NCBI RefSeq assembly: GCF_002112505.1
Contig: NZ_NEHW01000005.1
Span: forward strand, 62,001 to 126,000
Direction of reading: 5' to 3'
DNA: 64,000 nucleotides
Source: Pseudomonas sp. R28(2017)
GTDB taxonomy: Bacteria; Pseudomonadota; Gammaproteobacteria; Pseudomonadales; Pseudomonadaceae
Positions within the stretch are counted from its first letter, which is position 1; the number at the start of each line of letters is the position of its first letter. Below, piece after piece: positions 8,910 through 19,700 of the stretch. A program made the translations under genes and the position numbers. Below the pieces are notes generated by a model that had not been told where the DNA came from, made no database searches, and was given only the letters and a program-made list of their open reading frames with translations.

Positions 8910-10037
8910 TTAATGTTGTTCGTCGGGCGTCGGCGCGTCGGCCGGTGCGCTTTCGCTGGCGGGATCCTGCTCGGCAGGCTCGGCCGCATCCTCCGGTGCA
9001 CTTTGCGGCGCCGGACTGGACCGGTAATCCGCACGACGCTTGAGCTGAAACTCGCGCACCGCCGAGTTGTGATCGTCCAGGTCATCGGAGAACACGTGGC
9101 TGCCGTCGCCACGGGCGACGAAGTACAGGCTGGTGCCATCGGACGGGTTGAGCGCGGCATGGATTGCCTCGCGCCCGACCATGGCGATCGGTGTCGGTGG
9201 CAGGCCGGTCATGGTGTAGGTGTTGTAAGGGGTCGGCTCGCGCAGGTCGGCGCGGGAAATCTTGCCGTTGTAGCGCTCACCCATGCCGTAGATCACCGTC
9301 GGGTCGGTCTGCAGCATCATGCCCAGGCGCAGGCGGCGGACGAAAACCCCGGCGATCTGCCCGCGCTCCTGGGGGATGCCGGTTTCCTTTTCTACCAGCG
9401 AGGCCATGATCAAGGCCTGGTAAGGGTCACGGTAAGGCAGGTCGGTGGTGCGCTCCGCCCACTCCTTGGCCAACACTTCGTCCAGGCGCATGTACGCCTG
9501 CTGCAGCAGCTCGACGTCACTCATGCCACGCACGAAGCGGTAGGTGTCGGGGAAGAAGCGGCCTTCCGGGAACACGCCGGTGTGGCCGAGCTTGTCCATC
9601 ACCTCGGAGTCGGACAGGCCTTCCAGTGTGTGCTTGATCTTCTCGTGCTTGGCCACCGCCGAACGCACCTGGCGGAAGGTCCAGCCTTCGACCAGGGTCA
9701 GGTTGTACTGCACCACGTCGGCACGGCGCCAGGCGTCGAACAGTTCTTCCACGGTCATGCCAGGGGTCAGGCGATACTCGCCGGTATGCAACTGCGTGCC
9801 GGCCATGTTGAAGCGCCAGTACAGGCGCAGCCAGACGGCGTCATCGAGCAGGCCGTCGGCCTGCATGCGATAGAACATGCGGTTGGGGTTGGTGCCACTG
9901 GGCACGTCGAGCAGGCGCTCTTCGGCCACATGCAGGGGCTGCTCCAGCACCGCGTTGATCTTCCACGCCGACCAGCCCAGGGCCAGGCCGGCGAGGATCA
10001 AGCCCATTTCCAGCAGCAGCAGGAATTTGCGTCTCAC
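8910..10037 (-). CDS. mltG: Endolytic murein transglycosylase MltG (YceG)
   Basis: 375 residues starting at a GTG (RRKFLLLLEMGL). One N-terminal membrane segment (about residues 4-24) anchors a periplasmic YceG domain. The catalytic Glu lies in ALIMASLVEKETG; QTDPTVIYGMG and LPPTPIAMVGREAI are further family motifs. The last ~40 residues are Ala/Pro/Glu-rich and probably unstructured. MltG cuts nascent glycan strands and sets their length. The start lies 4 bases after the pabC stop; a TTG upstream inside pabC is less likely. Confidence 0.9.
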   Translation of the reverse strand: MRRKFLLLLEMGLILAGLALGWSAWKINAVLEQPLHVAEERLLDVPSGTNPNRMFYRMQADGLLDDAVWLRLYWRFNMAGTQLHTGEYRLTPGMTVEELFDAWRRADVVQYNLTLVEGWTFRQVRSAVAKHEKIKHTLEGLSDSEVMDKLGHTGVFPEGRFFPDTYRFVRGMSDVELLQQAYMRLDEVLAKEWAERTTDLPYRDPYQALIMASLVEKETGIPQERGQIAGVFVRRLRLGMMLQTDPTVIYGMGERYNGKISRADLREPTPYNTYTMTGLPPTPIAMVGREAIHAALNPSDGTSLYFVARGDGSHVFSDDLDDHNSAVREFQLKRRADYRSSPAPQSAPEDAAEPAEQDPASESAPADAPTPDEQH

Positions 10038-10041
10038 GAAT

Positions 10042-10856
10042 TCAGGTATCCAGTAACGTACGGGCAACGGCCTGCAGTTTACGGGTGAGCGGGCCCGGCG
10101 ACCAGTTCAGCGCGGCAATTCCACGCACGGGCCAGACACCGTAGACACTGTTGCAGACGAACACTTCATCCGCCTGCTGCAGTTCGTCGAACGCGATATC
10201 ACGCACCTGTACCGCCATGCCCAGTTGCTGCGCCTGCTCCAGCAGGGCACCACGCATCACGCCGGCAACGCCGCAACGGCTGAGGTCAGCCGTGAGCAGC
10301 ACGCCATCGCGCACCAGGAACAGGTTGCTGTATACGCCTTCGACCACCCTGCCCTGCCCGTCACGCATCAGGCCTTCGGCATGCTCGCTGTCCTGCCATT
10401 CGGCACGGGCCAGCACTTGCTCCAGGCGATTGAGGTGTTTGAGCCCGGCCAGCAACGGTTGTTCCCCAAGCCGGGTCTGGCAAGGGAACAGCCGTACGCC
10501 GTGCTCGGCATGTTCGACAGGATAGCTGGGCAGCGGGCCGCCCTGGAGGATACGGCGCGGCGCAACGCCGGCAACCGGCGCGTAGCCACGCTGGCTGTCG
10601 CCACGGGTGAGGACCAGCTTGGCGACACCGTCACCGAGCTGGCTGGCGAAGCGCAGGATTTCATCACGCACCAGCGCCAGATCAGCCTCGATGGCCAGGC
10701 GCTGGCAACCCAACGCCAGACGGGCCAGATGACCATCCAGCAGGCTGGGCCGGCCACCGTGCACGGCAATGGTCTCGAACAGGCCATCGCCGTAGGCCAG
10801 GCCGCGGTTCTGCAAGTTGATCGCAGTCGCGGGCTGGCCGTCGATCCAGCTGTGCA

Positions 10857-10857
<1 letters not shown>
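10042..10857 (-). CDS. pabC: Aminodeoxychorismate lyase
   Basis: 271 residues, fold-type IV PLP enzyme. It splits 4-amino-4-deoxychorismate into 4-aminobenzoate and pyruvate for folate synthesis. NRGLAYGDGLFETI, the PLP lysine in GLKHLNRLEQV, and EGVYSNLFLV are present. Its ATG shares one base with the TGA of fabF (TGATG), so it is translationally coupled. D-amino acid or branched-chain aminotransferases share the fold, but the fabF-pabC-mltG-tmk order fixes the call. Confidence 0.92.
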
Positions 10858-12101
<1,244 letters not shown>

Positions 12102-12214
12102 AGTACTCTCCTTTTCTAATCACAGAGTTTCTTGCCATTGCATTCAAGCAATGGAATGAAATGGCAACAAGCTCTCGGCGCAAGTGAAGCGACGCGGAAG
12201 GCTTGCAAAGAAAA

Positions 12215-12243
12215 AACCGCACGCCGGCAAAGGCAGTGCGGTT
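12215..12243 (-). terminator. Terminator or attenuator between acpP and fabF
   Basis: Read leftward, AACCGCAC (12243-12236) pairs with GTGCGGTT (12222-12215) and is followed by a T run. It lies 32 bases after the acpP stop and about 110 bases before fabF. It would let most acpP transcripts end early while some read through. Confidence 0.75.
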
Positions 12244-12274
12244 CTTCTCGACAAGAAGCGTCGACTACAACGTC

Positions 12275-12511
12275 TTAGGCCTTGTGGCTGTTGACGTAGT
12301 CGATTGCAGCTTGAACGGTAGTGATCTTCTCGGCTTCTTCGTCAGGGATTTCGGTCTCGAATTCCTCTTCCAGAGCCATCACCAGCTCAACGGTGTCAAG
12401 CGAATCGGCACCCAGGTCATCGACGAAGGACTTCTCGTTGGTCACTTCCTCTTCCTTGACGCCCAGTTGCTCGGCGACGATTTTCTTGACGCGTTCTTCG
12501 ATGGTGCTCAT
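12275..12511 (-). CDS. acpP: Acyl carrier protein
   Basis: 78 residues, acidic, four-helix ACP. The Ser of [12 protein letters not shown] carries the phosphopantetheine arm. It shuttles growing acyl chains between the Fab enzymes. AGGAG lies 12 bases before the ATG. The 203-base gap upstream to fabG probably has a separate promoter, consistent with high ACP demand, though I could not fix a convincing -35/-10 pair. Confidence 0.98.
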   Translation of the reverse strand: MSTIEERVKKIVAEQLGVKEEEVTNEKSFVDDLGADSLDTVELVMALEEEFETEIPDEEAEKITTVQAAIDYVNSHKA

Positions 12512-12714
12512 ACCTAGTTTTCACTCCTAATGGACATATGTCAGGCAGCTGGCCGGTGACCAAGTTTATAGAAAGACGTTCGCTTTTCAAGCGGAACGCA
12601 CCTCCCCTTTAGCCACCTCACCCGCTGCCTGGAATCTGGTTGCAGCTTTATAACGGATTTTAGGCTCGCAGTATGACTCTTTTTTGAAGCAATCCGTCAC
12701 ATTGCGTTGCAGTT

Positions 12715-13455
12715 TTACATGTACATCCCGCCGTTGACCGGCACGGTCGCGCCGGTAACGTAGCCAGCGCCGTCCGACGCCAGGAACGAAACCACCTTGG
12801 CGATTTCGTCAGCCTGGCCCAGGCGGCCCAGCGGAATCTGGGTCTGCAGGGCTTCGCGCTGCGCTTCTGGCAGCTCGCGGGTCATGTCGGTGTCGATGAA
12901 GCCTGGGGTCACCGAGTTGACGGTAATGCCACGCGAGCCCACTTCACGCGCCAGGGCGCGACTGAAGCCTTCGAGGCCGGCCTTGGCCGCCGCATAGTTG
13001 GCCTGGCCGGCGTTGCCCATGGCACCGACGACCGAACCGATGCTGATGATACGACCCCAGCGCGCCTTGGTCATGCCACGCAGCACACCCTTGGACAGAC
13101 GGTAGAGGCTGTTCAGGTTGGTGTCGATCACGTCGAACCACTCGTCGTCCTTCATGCGCAGCATGAGGTTGTCGCGGGTGATACCGGCGTTGTTGACCAG
13201 AATGGCCGGCGCGCCGAACTGCTCGCCGATGGCACCCAGCACGGCTTCCACGGACTCGGCGCTGGTGACGTTCAGCTCCATGCCGGTGCCGGCGATGCCG
13301 TGCTCTTTCAAGGTGGCGGCGATGCGCTCGGCACCGGAAGCCGAGGTGGCGGTACCGATCACGGTCGCGCCCTGGCGGCCCAGCTCGAGGGCGATGGCCT
13401 GGCCAATACCACGGCTGGCGCCGGTGACCAGTGCAACTTTACCTTGCAGGCTCAT
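12715..13455 (-). CDS. fabG: 3-oxoacyl-ACP reductase
   Basis: 246-residue short-chain dehydrogenase using NADPH to reduce 3-oxoacyl-ACP. Cofactor motif TGASRGIG near residue 12; LVNNAGITRDN; the catalytic Ser is in ISIGSVVG and YAAAKAG carries the Tyr and Lys. GGAG lies 8 bases before the ATG. It sits between fabD and acpP as in other gammaproteobacteria. Confidence 0.96.
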   Translation of the reverse strand: MSLQGKVALVTGASRGIGQAIALELGRQGATVIGTATSASGAERIAATLKEHGIAGTGMELNVTSAESVEAVLGAIGEQFGAPAILVNNAGITRDNLMLRMKDDEWFDVIDTNLNSLYRLSKGVLRGMTKARWGRIISIGSVVGAMGNAGQANYAAAKAGLEGFSRALAREVGSRGITVNSVTPGFIDTDMTRELPEAQREALQTQIPLGRLGQADEIAKVVSFLASDGAGYVTGATVPVNGGMYM

Positions 13456-13470
13456 GCAAGCTTCTCCAAA

Positions 13471-14409
13471 TCAGGCCAGCGCCGCACGGGTGGCGGCGAC
13501 AGCGTCAGGGGTATTGAGGTTGTAGGTGGTCACGCCATCGGCGCAACGCTTGTTCAGGCCAGCCAGGACCTTGCCCGGGCCGCACTCGACCAGGTTGACC
13601 GCACCATTGGCAGCCAGGGTCTGCACGCACTCGACCCAGCGTACCGGCTGGTACAGCTGCGCCAGCAGGTCGTGCTTCAGCGCATCGAGGTCGGCGGCGA
13701 CGGCGGCGGTGACGTTCTGCACCACCGGAATCTGCGGGGCCTTCCAGTCGATGGCGTTGACCGACTCGGCGAAACGCTCGGCGGCCGGCTTCATCAGGGC
13801 GCAGTGCGACGGTACGCTGACCGCCAGTGGCAGGGCGCGCTTGGCACCCGCCTCTTTGCACAGCTCGATGGCACGGTCCACTGCAGCCTTGTTGCCGGCG
13901 ATCACGACCTGGCCAGGCGAGTTGAAGTTCACCGCGCTGACCACTTCATCTTCAGCGGCCTTGGCACAGATCTCGACCACCACCGCGTCATCCAGGCCGA
14001 GAATCGCAGCCATGGCACCGTGACCGGCCGGCACGGCTTCCTGCATCAGCTGCCCACGGCGCTCGACCAGGCGCACGGCGTCTTTCAGCGACAGGGCGCC
14101 GGCAGCGACCAAGGCGCTGTATTCACCCAGGCTGTGGCCGGAAACGAAGGCAGGCTGCGCGCCGCCCTCTTCCAGCCACAGGCGCCACAGGGCGATGGAA
14201 GCGGTGAGGATCGCCGGCTGGGTCTTGTCGGTTTGATTGAGTTGTTCTTCCGGACCTTCCTGGACCAGCTTCCACAGGTCGTAACCCAGCGCGTCGGAGG
14301 CCTCTTTGAAGGTCTCGACGATCACCGGCTTTTCGGCGCCCAGCTCCTTGAGCATGCCCAGCGACTGGGAACCTTGACCGGGGAAGACGAATGCGAGGGA
14401 TGCAGACAT
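13471..14409 (-). CDS. fabD: Malonyl-CoA:ACP transacylase
   Basis: 312 residues. FVFPGQGSQ at the N-terminus and the nucleophile motif GHSLGEYSALVAAG are intact; the His partner is probably in SVPSHCALM. It loads malonyl groups onto ACP. A 127-base gap separates it from plsX, with a small dyad (CTTGG/CCAAG) on the leftward strand that might carry a promoter or regulator site. Confidence 0.96.
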   Translation of the reverse strand: MSASLAFVFPGQGSQSLGMLKELGAEKPVIVETFKEASDALGYDLWKLVQEGPEEQLNQTDKTQPAILTASIALWRLWLEEGGAQPAFVSGHSLGEYSALVAAGALSLKDAVRLVERRGQLMQEAVPAGHGAMAAILGLDDAVVVEICAKAAEDEVVSAVNFNSPGQVVIAGNKAAVDRAIELCKEAGAKRALPLAVSVPSHCALMKPAAERFAESVNAIDWKAPQIPVVQNVTAAVAADLDALKHDLLAQLYQPVRWVECVQTLAANGAVNLVECGPGKVLAGLNKRCADGVTTYNLNTPDAVAATRAALA

Positions 14410-14536
14410 TGAACAAGCCCTTATGATCTTGTCGTCGAATGGGGTGCGCCGAGCGCTGGGCTAGACGCAGAATTTGAAAACTTGGATGGATACACAGACC
14501 AAGCGGTCACATTTAAGCACTTCATCGGCGAAATGC

Positions 14537-15547
14537 CTAAGGCAACAGGTCTTCGAGGCGGCCATGCAGCCGCTGCGGGAGGTTTTCCTGGATCTCGATC
14601 AGCGCCCGCTGAATCGCGCTCTGGAAGCCCTGCACCCCCGCCGAGCCATGGCTCTTGATGACGATGCCCTGCAGGCCGAGAAAGCTCGCGCCATTGTGCC
14701 GCGCCGGTGCCAGGTCGGCCTGCAGGCGCTTGAGCAGCGGCATCGCCACCGCCCCGGCCACCCGCGACAAGGCGCCACCTTTGAAGAGCTTTTCGATACG
14801 CTCGCCGATCATGGTCGCCAGGCCTTCGCTGGACTTGAGCAGGATGTTGCCGACGAAGCCGTCGCACACCACCACATCCGCCTCGCCGCGGTACAGGCCG
14901 TCACCTTCGACGAAGCCGACGTAATTGAGGCCGCGGGCGTTCTGCAGCAAGGTGGCCGCGAGCTTGACCTGCTGGTTGCCCTTGATGTCCTCGGTACCGA
15001 TGTTCAACAGCGCCACGCGCGGCCGGTGAATACCCAAGGCCTGGGCAGCCACGGAGCCCATGACGGCGAACTGGTAGAGGTTTTCGGCACTGCAGTCGAC
15101 GTTGGCGCCCAGGTCGAGCAGCTGGCAATAGCCCGCCTGGGTCGGGATCGCCGCGACCATGGCCGGCCGGTCGATACCCGGCAGGGTCTTGAGCACGAAA
15201 CGTGACAACGCCATCAGTGCGCCGGTATTGCCGGCACTGACGCAGGCCTGGGCCTTGCCGTCCCGCACCAGCTCAAGGGCGATGCGCATCGACGAATCCG
15301 GCTTGCCACGCAACGCCTGCGATGGCCGCTCGTCCATACCGATCACCTCACTGGCGGCGACAATCTGCAGACGCGCGCGATCCGCAGCCGCAAGGCCGCT
15401 GACAAGATCTTCAAGGAGGGAGGGTTGACCGACGAGGGTCAGGTGCAGCGAGGGGGTAGCCGAAAGGCAGGCAATGCTAGCCTGGACAATGCTGCGGGGA
15501 CCGAAGTCCCCGCCCATTGCGTCGATCGCGATGATCTGAGCGGACAA
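14537..15547 (-). CDS. plsX: Phosphate acyltransferase PlsX
   Basis: 336 residues; makes acyl-phosphate from acyl-ACP for phospholipid synthesis. [12 protein letters not shown] is the signature N-terminus; [12 protein letters not shown] and [16 protein letters not shown] are conserved. The start appears to be TTG at 15547: it gives the expected N-terminus [13 protein letters not shown], and no ATG or GTG lies nearby. The gap to the rpmF stop is 3 bases and there is no strong ribosome site, so translation probably depends on coupling. Confidence 0.95.
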   Translation of the reverse strand: MSAQIIAIDAMGGDFGPRSIVQASIACLSATPSLHLTLVGQPSLLEDLVSGLAAADRARLQIVAASEVIGMDERPSQALRGKPDSSMRIALELVRDGKAQACVSAGNTGALMALSRFVLKTLPGIDRPAMVAAIPTQAGYCQLLDLGANVDCSAENLYQFAVMGSVAAQALGIHRPRVALLNIGTEDIKGNQQVKLAATLLQNARGLNYVGFVEGDGLYRGEADVVVCDGFVGNILLKSSEGLATMIGERIEKLFKGGALSRVAGAVAMPLLKRLQADLAPARHNGASFLGLQGIVIKSHGSAGVQGFQSAIQRALIEIQENLPQRLHGRLEDLLP

Positions 15548-15550
15548 GGA

Positions 15551-15733
15551 TTACTCGTCAGCGCCCTTGTCGATCACTTTGCGACCACGGTATACGCCTT
15601 CTGGCGATACGTGGTGACGCAGGTGTACTTCACCGGTGCTCTTGTCTACCGACAGCGCGTTTTCCGACAGGGCGTCGTGCGAACGGCGCATGTCACGGGC
15701 AGAGCGGGATTTTTTGTTCTGCTGAACAGCCAT
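15551..15733 (-). CDS. rpmF: 50S ribosomal protein L32
   Basis: 60 residues, basic. [20 protein letters not shown] and the [14 protein letters not shown] segment are typical of proteobacterial bL32. It lies between yceD and plsX, the conserved order that links ribosome assembly to lipid synthesis. No zinc-binding Cys pair is visible, as expected for the Cys-free form in proteobacteria. Confidence 0.97.
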   Translation of the reverse strand: MAVQQNKKSRSARDMRRSHDALSENALSVDKSTGEVHLRHHVSPEGVYRGRKVIDKGADE

Positions 15734-15746
15734 AATTGATTAACTC

Positions 15747-16274
15747 CTAAACGTTTGGGTCACGCTTTAACTGCGCCAAAACACTGAACGGGTTGGACCG
15801 CGATACCTCGTCCTTGCTCGATTCGGGCTCGTCTGCGCCCGCCGGCTGCTGGCATTCTTCCGGATGATGAGCAGGCACGATAGGCAAGGCGAGCAGCAGC
15901 TCCTCCTCGACCAAGGCCTGCAGATCCAAAGGATCTTCGCCCAGTTCCAGCACGTCATAGCCTTTCGGCAACGACTGGGTATTCGCACCCTCCTTCACCA
16001 CGGCGTACGTACATTCGCTGTGGATCGGCAGGGTGACCAGCTCAAGACAACGCTGGCAAACCATTTTGACTTCGACGTCCAGCTCGCTGTGGATAACCAC
16101 CACGTGCTGTTCATCTCGTTCAAAATCGAACTTCGCCTGCACCGTACCGACATCGTCGGAAAGCGGGTCGCAGAGTCTTTCCAAATCAGCGAGTTGCAGC
16201 GTACCAGTGATGGATACGCCTCGATCGGCTAATTTGCGCGGGTCAACGTGAGGTGGAATCGGGTCATTCAACAT
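15747..16274 (-). CDS. yceD: YceD (DUF177), 23S rRNA accumulation protein
   Basis: 175 residues of the DUF177 family, needed for normal 23S rRNA levels in E. coli and plants. The CQRC motif (VKMVCQRCLELV) and EDPLDLQALVEEELLLALPIVP match the family; the end NPFSVLAQLKRD resembles that of E. coli YceD. No ribosome binding site precedes the ATG, and a TTGACA-17-TAGAAT promoter lies so close that the transcript would begin within a few bases of the start codon. It is the first gene of the operon. Confidence 0.93.
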   Translation of the reverse strand: MLNDPIPPHVDPRKLADRGVSITGTLQLADLERLCDPLSDDVGTVQAKFDFERDEQHVVVIHSELDVEVKMVCQRCLELVTLPIHSECTYAVVKEGANTQSLPKGYDVLELGEDPLDLQALVEEELLLALPIVPAHHPEECQQPAGADEPESSKDEVSRSNPFSVLAQLKRDPNV

Positions 16275-16283
16275 AGGCGCAGC

Positions 16284-16312
16284 ATTCTAGGGATGCCCCC
16301 CGCCCCTGTCAA
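16284..16312 (-). promoter_or_regulatory. Sigma-70 promoter for yceD-rpmF-plsX operon
   Basis: On the minus strand, TTGACA (16312-16307) and TAGAAT (16289-16284) are separated by exactly 17 bases. Transcription would start near 16277, about 3 bases before the yceD ATG, making the mRNA leaderless or nearly so. Confidence 0.85.
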
Positions 16313-16370
16313 AGGAAATTCGGCGGCATCTCGCATGTTAGAATCAGGTTCAACTGACCAGGAGTCTATC

Positions 16371-16949
16371 ATGCTGCCTCTGTTGCTGGCTTCCAGCTCT
16401 GCCTATCGGCGCGAACTGCTCGCGCGCCTGCGCCTGCCCTTCACCTGGGCAAGCCCCGACCTAGACGAGCAGCGCCTGGCTGACGAGCCCGCCGCAGCAC
16501 TGGTACGGCGCCTGGCCAGGCAAAAAGCCGAGGCGCTTGCCGGCAGCCATCCGCAGCACCTGATCATCGGCTCCGACCAGGTGGCGGTGCTGGGCGAGCA
16601 GATCCTTGGCAAGCCGCACACGTTCGAGCGTGCCTGCGAGCAACTGCTCGAAGCCAGTGGCCAGCAAGTGACCTTCCTGACCGGGCTGGCACTGCTCAAC
16701 ACCGCGACCGGGCACTGCCAGGTCGACTGCGTGCCGTTCACGGTGACGATGCGAGAACTGGATCGAGAGCGCGTGGAGCGTTATGTGGAGGCGGAGCAGC
16801 CACTGGATTGCGCAGGGAGCTTCAAGGCGGAGGGATTGGGCGTGAGCCTGTTTCAGAGCACCCATGGGTGCGATGCGACCAGCCTGATCGGGCTGCCACT
16901 GATTCGGTTGGTGGATATGCTGAGCCGGGAAGGCGTGGTGGTTCCTTGA
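16371..16949 (+). CDS. maf: Maf-family nucleotide pyrophosphatase (YceF type)
   Basis: 192 residues. LLLASSSAYRRELLARL is the Maf signature; IIGSDQV holds the catalytic Asp; GKPHTFERA and AGSFKAEGLG complete the site. The family hydrolyses non-canonical or modified NTPs (YceF prefers 7-methyl-GTP). The start at 16371 has CCAGGAGTC in front. It is divergent from yceD as in E. coli (yceF/yceD), which favours the YceF subgroup. A TAGAAT box (16339-16344) is a possible -10 with a weak -35. Confidence 0.92.
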   Translation: MLPLLLASSSAYRRELLARLRLPFTWASPDLDEQRLADEPAAALVRRLARQKAEALAGSHPQHLIIGSDQVAVLGEQILGKPHTFERACEQLLEASGQQVTFLTGLALLNTATGHCQVDCVPFTVTMRELDRERVERYVEAEQPLDCAGSFKAEGLGVSLFQSTHGCDATSLIGLPLIRLVDMLSREGVVVP

Positions 16950-17036
16950 GCCTGGCTTGAGGATTGTGACGCCTGGGATTCGAGCGCCGCCCGCGCGGCG
17001 CTCGATCTCCCAGGCGCGACATCACTCAAGGCGAAC

Positions 17037-18071
17037 TCAGCGCAACTGCGGCCCCTGGAACCCCATCCACATGGCCAGGTGCTCAGCCACGCTGGCACCA
17101 ATACGCTTGGAGAAGCGATCGAACGGCGATTCCTGCACGGTGTAATCGACCAGATCCTTCTCACCCACGATTTCACGCGCCACATAGCTGGCACTGCCCA
17201 GCCCGTCCACCAGCCCCAGGGCCTTGGCCTGCTCACCCGACCAGACCAGGCCGCTGAACAACTCAGGATGCTCCTTGTCCTTCAGGCGGTCTCCCCGCCC
17301 CTGCTTGACCATGGCAATGAACTGCTGGTGCGTGGTGTCCAGCACGCCCTGCCAGAACGCGCGCTCATCAGGCTTTTCTGGCGAGAACGGATCAAGGAAC
17401 GCCTTGTGTTCACCGGCAGTGTAGGTGCGACGCTCGACACCCAGTTTTTCCATGGAGCCCACAAAGCCGTAACCGGCCGCCGTCACGCCAATCGAACCGA
17501 CCAGGCTGGCCTTGTCGGCGTAGATCTCGTCCGCCGCACTGGCGATGTAGTAGGCACCGGAAGCCCCCAGGTCAGTGATCACCGCATACAGCTTGATATC
17601 CGGGTATTCGCCACGCAAACGACGGATCTCGTCATACACATAGCCCGCCTGCACCGGGCTGCCGCCCGGGCTGTTGATGCGCATGACCACCGCCTTGGTC
17701 TTGGGGTCCTTGAACGCATCGCGCAGGCTCTTGACCAGGTTATCGGCGCTGGCGGCCTCTTGGTCGGCAATCACCCCGCGCACCTCCACCAGGGCCGTGT
17801 GGTTACCGCTGCGCGTGGCAGCCTTGTCCATGTCCATCAAGGGCGTGAACAGCACCAGAATGCCGAACAGGTAGACGAAGGTCAGCAGCTTGAAGAAGAT
17901 CCCCCAGCGCCGCGCCCGACGCTGCTCCTGAACACCCGCCAGCAGGGTCTTTTCCAGCAGCTTCCAGCTCTTCTGCTCGACACGCACCTCTTCGTTGTGC
18001 GCTTCACGCGCCTCGCGAGCGAGGCGCTCCTCTTCGGTTTCGTTAACCGGCGCTTTCCACTCGTCAGCCAT
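17037..18071 (-). CDS. sppA: Signal peptide peptidase SppA-like S49 protease
   Basis: 344 residues, the short (36K-type) SppA with one membrane anchor (about residues 58-80, FKLLTFVYLFGILVLF) after a charged cytoplasmic segment. Substrate loop RINSPGGSPVQAG, nucleophile Ser in DLGASGAYYIAS, general-base Lys in YADKASLVGSIGV. It degrades leftover signal peptides in the inner membrane. ATG at 18071 lies 2 bases after the HAD gene stop; a GTG at 18077 is an alternative. Confidence 0.92.
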   Translation of the reverse strand: MADEWKAPVNETEEERLAREAREAHNEEVRVEQKSWKLLEKTLLAGVQEQRRARRWGIFFKLLTFVYLFGILVLFTPLMDMDKAATRSGNHTALVEVRGVIADQEAASADNLVKSLRDAFKDPKTKAVVMRINSPGGSPVQAGYVYDEIRRLRGEYPDIKLYAVITDLGASGAYYIASAADEIYADKASLVGSIGVTAAGYGFVGSMEKLGVERRTYTAGEHKAFLDPFSPEKPDERAFWQGVLDTTHQQFIAMVKQGRGDRLKDKEHPELFSGLVWSGEQAKALGLVDGLGSASYVAREIVGEKDLVDYTVQESPFDRFSKRIGASVAEHLAMWMGFQGPQLR

Positions 18072-18073
18072 GC

Positions 18074-18754
18074 TCACCTACCTTGGAATTGGACTTGCCT
18101 GGAACCGGCCAGCCACTCGCGCAGCTGGGAAAAATGATCAATGCACACCTGCGGGCCAAATTCGGCCAGCGCCTGCAGCGACATGGCGCCATAGCCCACC
18201 GCCACCGAATGCATGCCGGCGTTGCTGGCCATCTGCAGGTCGAATGCCGAATCTCCGACCATCAGCGCCCGAGCAGGTTCGACACCGCAATGGCCAAGGA
18301 TCTCCTCAAGCATCAATGGGTGAGGCTTGCCACGGGTTTCGTCGGCAGCGCGGGTGATATCGAAGAATTGCTCCCAGCCATTGGCCTTGAGCACGCGATC
18401 CAGCCCGCGGCGCGCCTTGCCGGTTGCCACGGCCAGGCGATAGCCCTCGGCACGGAACGCATCCAGCGACTCGACCACACCCTCGAACAGCGGCGAAGGC
18501 TGCTGATCCAGGGCCATATAGATGTCGGCGTAGTGCTGGCGGAAGGTTTCGACCTGCAGCGGATCAAGGTGTGGATACAGCGTCGAGATGGCCTCCGCCA
18601 GTGCCAGCCCGATGATGCCCTTGACGGCATCTTCAGGGCTCGGCGCTTCTCCAGCACGCTCGGCAGCGACATTCATCGCCTCGACGATGCGGCCGATGGA
18701 GTCGGCCAGGGTGCCATCCCAATCGAAAATCAGTAACTCATAGTCACGGTGCAC
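18074..18754 (-). CDS. HAD-family phosphatase (Gph-like)
   Basis: 226 residues. HAD motifs: [12 protein letters not shown] (nucleophile and acid Asp), [10 protein letters not shown] (motif II), KPHP (motif III Lys) and [16 protein letters not shown] (motif IV). A helical cap between motifs I and II makes it subclass IA, like phosphoglycolate phosphatase; substrate uncertain. GTG start at 18754 with GGAG six bases ahead; it overlaps the rluC end by 11 bases. Co-located with rluC and sppA as in many pseudomonads. Confidence 0.88.
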   Translation of the reverse strand: MHRDYELLIFDWDGTLADSIGRIVEAMNVAAERAGEAPSPEDAVKGIIGLALAEAISTLYPHLDPLQVETFRQHYADIYMALDQQPSPLFEGVVESLDAFRAEGYRLAVATGKARRGLDRVLKANGWEQFFDITRAADETRGKPHPLMLEEILGHCGVEPARALMVGDSAFDLQMASNAGMHSVAVGYGAMSLQALAEFGPQVCIDHFSQLREWLAGSRQVQFQGR

Positions 18755-19700
18755 TGAGTCGCTCCACGGTTTTCGCCCACACCTCATCCACCGGCGCCTC
18801 GAGCTTGAGCTCACCGCCATCGGGCAGCGGCACGGTCAGGGCATAGGCATGCAGGAACAGCCGCTTGCCACCCAGCTCGCGAATCTCGCGGCTGAAGTCC
18901 TCGTCGCCATACTTGCTGTCACCGGCGATCATGTGCCCGGCATGCAGGGTATGCACGCGAATCTGGTGGGTGCGACCGGTGATCGGGCGCGCCTCGACAA
19001 TGGTGGCAAACTCACCGAAGCGGCGCAGCACGCGGAACAGGGTCAGCGCCTCCTTGCCTTCGTCGTTGACTTCGACCATGCGCTCACCGGAGCGCAGGTT
19101 GCTCTTGAGCAGCGGCGCATTGACCTGCTTCTTGGAGGTTGGCCAGTGGCCACGCACCAGTGCCATGTAGCGCTTGTCGACACCATCGCCACGCAAGGCG
19201 GCGTGCAGGTGGCGCAGCATGCTGCGCTTCTTGGCGATCATCAGCAGGCCCGAGGTGTCGCGATCCAGGCGATGCACCAGCTCCAGCTCCTTGGCGTCCG
19301 GGCGCAGTTGGCGCAGCGCCTCGATCACGCCAAAGCTCAGGCCGCTGCCGCCATGCACGGCAATGCCGGCTGGCTTGTTCATTACGATCAGCGCCTTGTC
19401 TTCGTAGACAATGGCGGCCTCAAGGCGCTGCAGCAGCCCCTGGGCCACCGGCGCGGGCTCGTCACGTTCGGGCAACCGGACAGGCGGCACGCGCACGATA
19501 TCGCCGGCCTGGATCTTGTATTCGGGTTTGACCCGGCCCTTGTTGACCCGCACCTCGCCCTTGCGCAGGATGCGGTAGACCAGGGTCTTGGGCACGCCCT
19601 TGAGCGCCGTGATGAGGAAATTGTCGATGCGTTGGCCGGCAAGTTCCGGCGCGACTTCGATCAGCTGAACGCCGGAAGTCGGAGGGGTATTGGTCGTCAT
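18744..19700 (-). CDS. rluC: 23S rRNA pseudouridine synthase RluC
   Basis: 318 residues. An N-terminal S4 RNA-binding domain ([26 protein letters not shown] in two parts, residues about 24-85) precedes the RsuA/RluA catalytic domain; the catalytic Asp is in [10 protein letters not shown], and [13 protein letters not shown] is conserved. RluC modifies 23S rRNA positions 955, 2504 and 2580 in E. coli. Assignment to RluC rather than RluD rests on position opposite rne, as in E. coli. Start at 19700 is chosen; an ATG 12 bases upstream is also possible. Confidence 0.92.
   Translation of the reverse strand: MTTNTPPTSGVQLIEVAPELAGQRIDNFLITALKGVPKTLVYRILRKGEVRVNKGRVKPEYKIQAGDIVRVPPVRLPERDEPAPVAQGLLQRLEAAIVYEDKALIVMNKPAGIAVHGGSGLSFGVIEALRQLRPDAKELELVHRLDRDTSGLLMIAKKRSMLRHLHAALRGDGVDKRYMALVRGHWPTSKKQVNAPLLKSNLRSGERMVEVNDEGKEALTLFRVLRRFGEFATIVEARPITGRTHQIRVHTLHAGHMIAGDSKYGDEDFSREIRELGGKRLFLHAYALTVPLPDGGELKLEAPVDEVWAKTVERLSAP

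Noticed and set aside
13300..14412. Plus-strand frame opposite fabD and fabG
   Set aside because: Shadow frame crossing two established genes.
17079..18137. Plus-strand frame opposite sppA
   Set aside because: Shadow frame; no ribosome site or recognisable domain.
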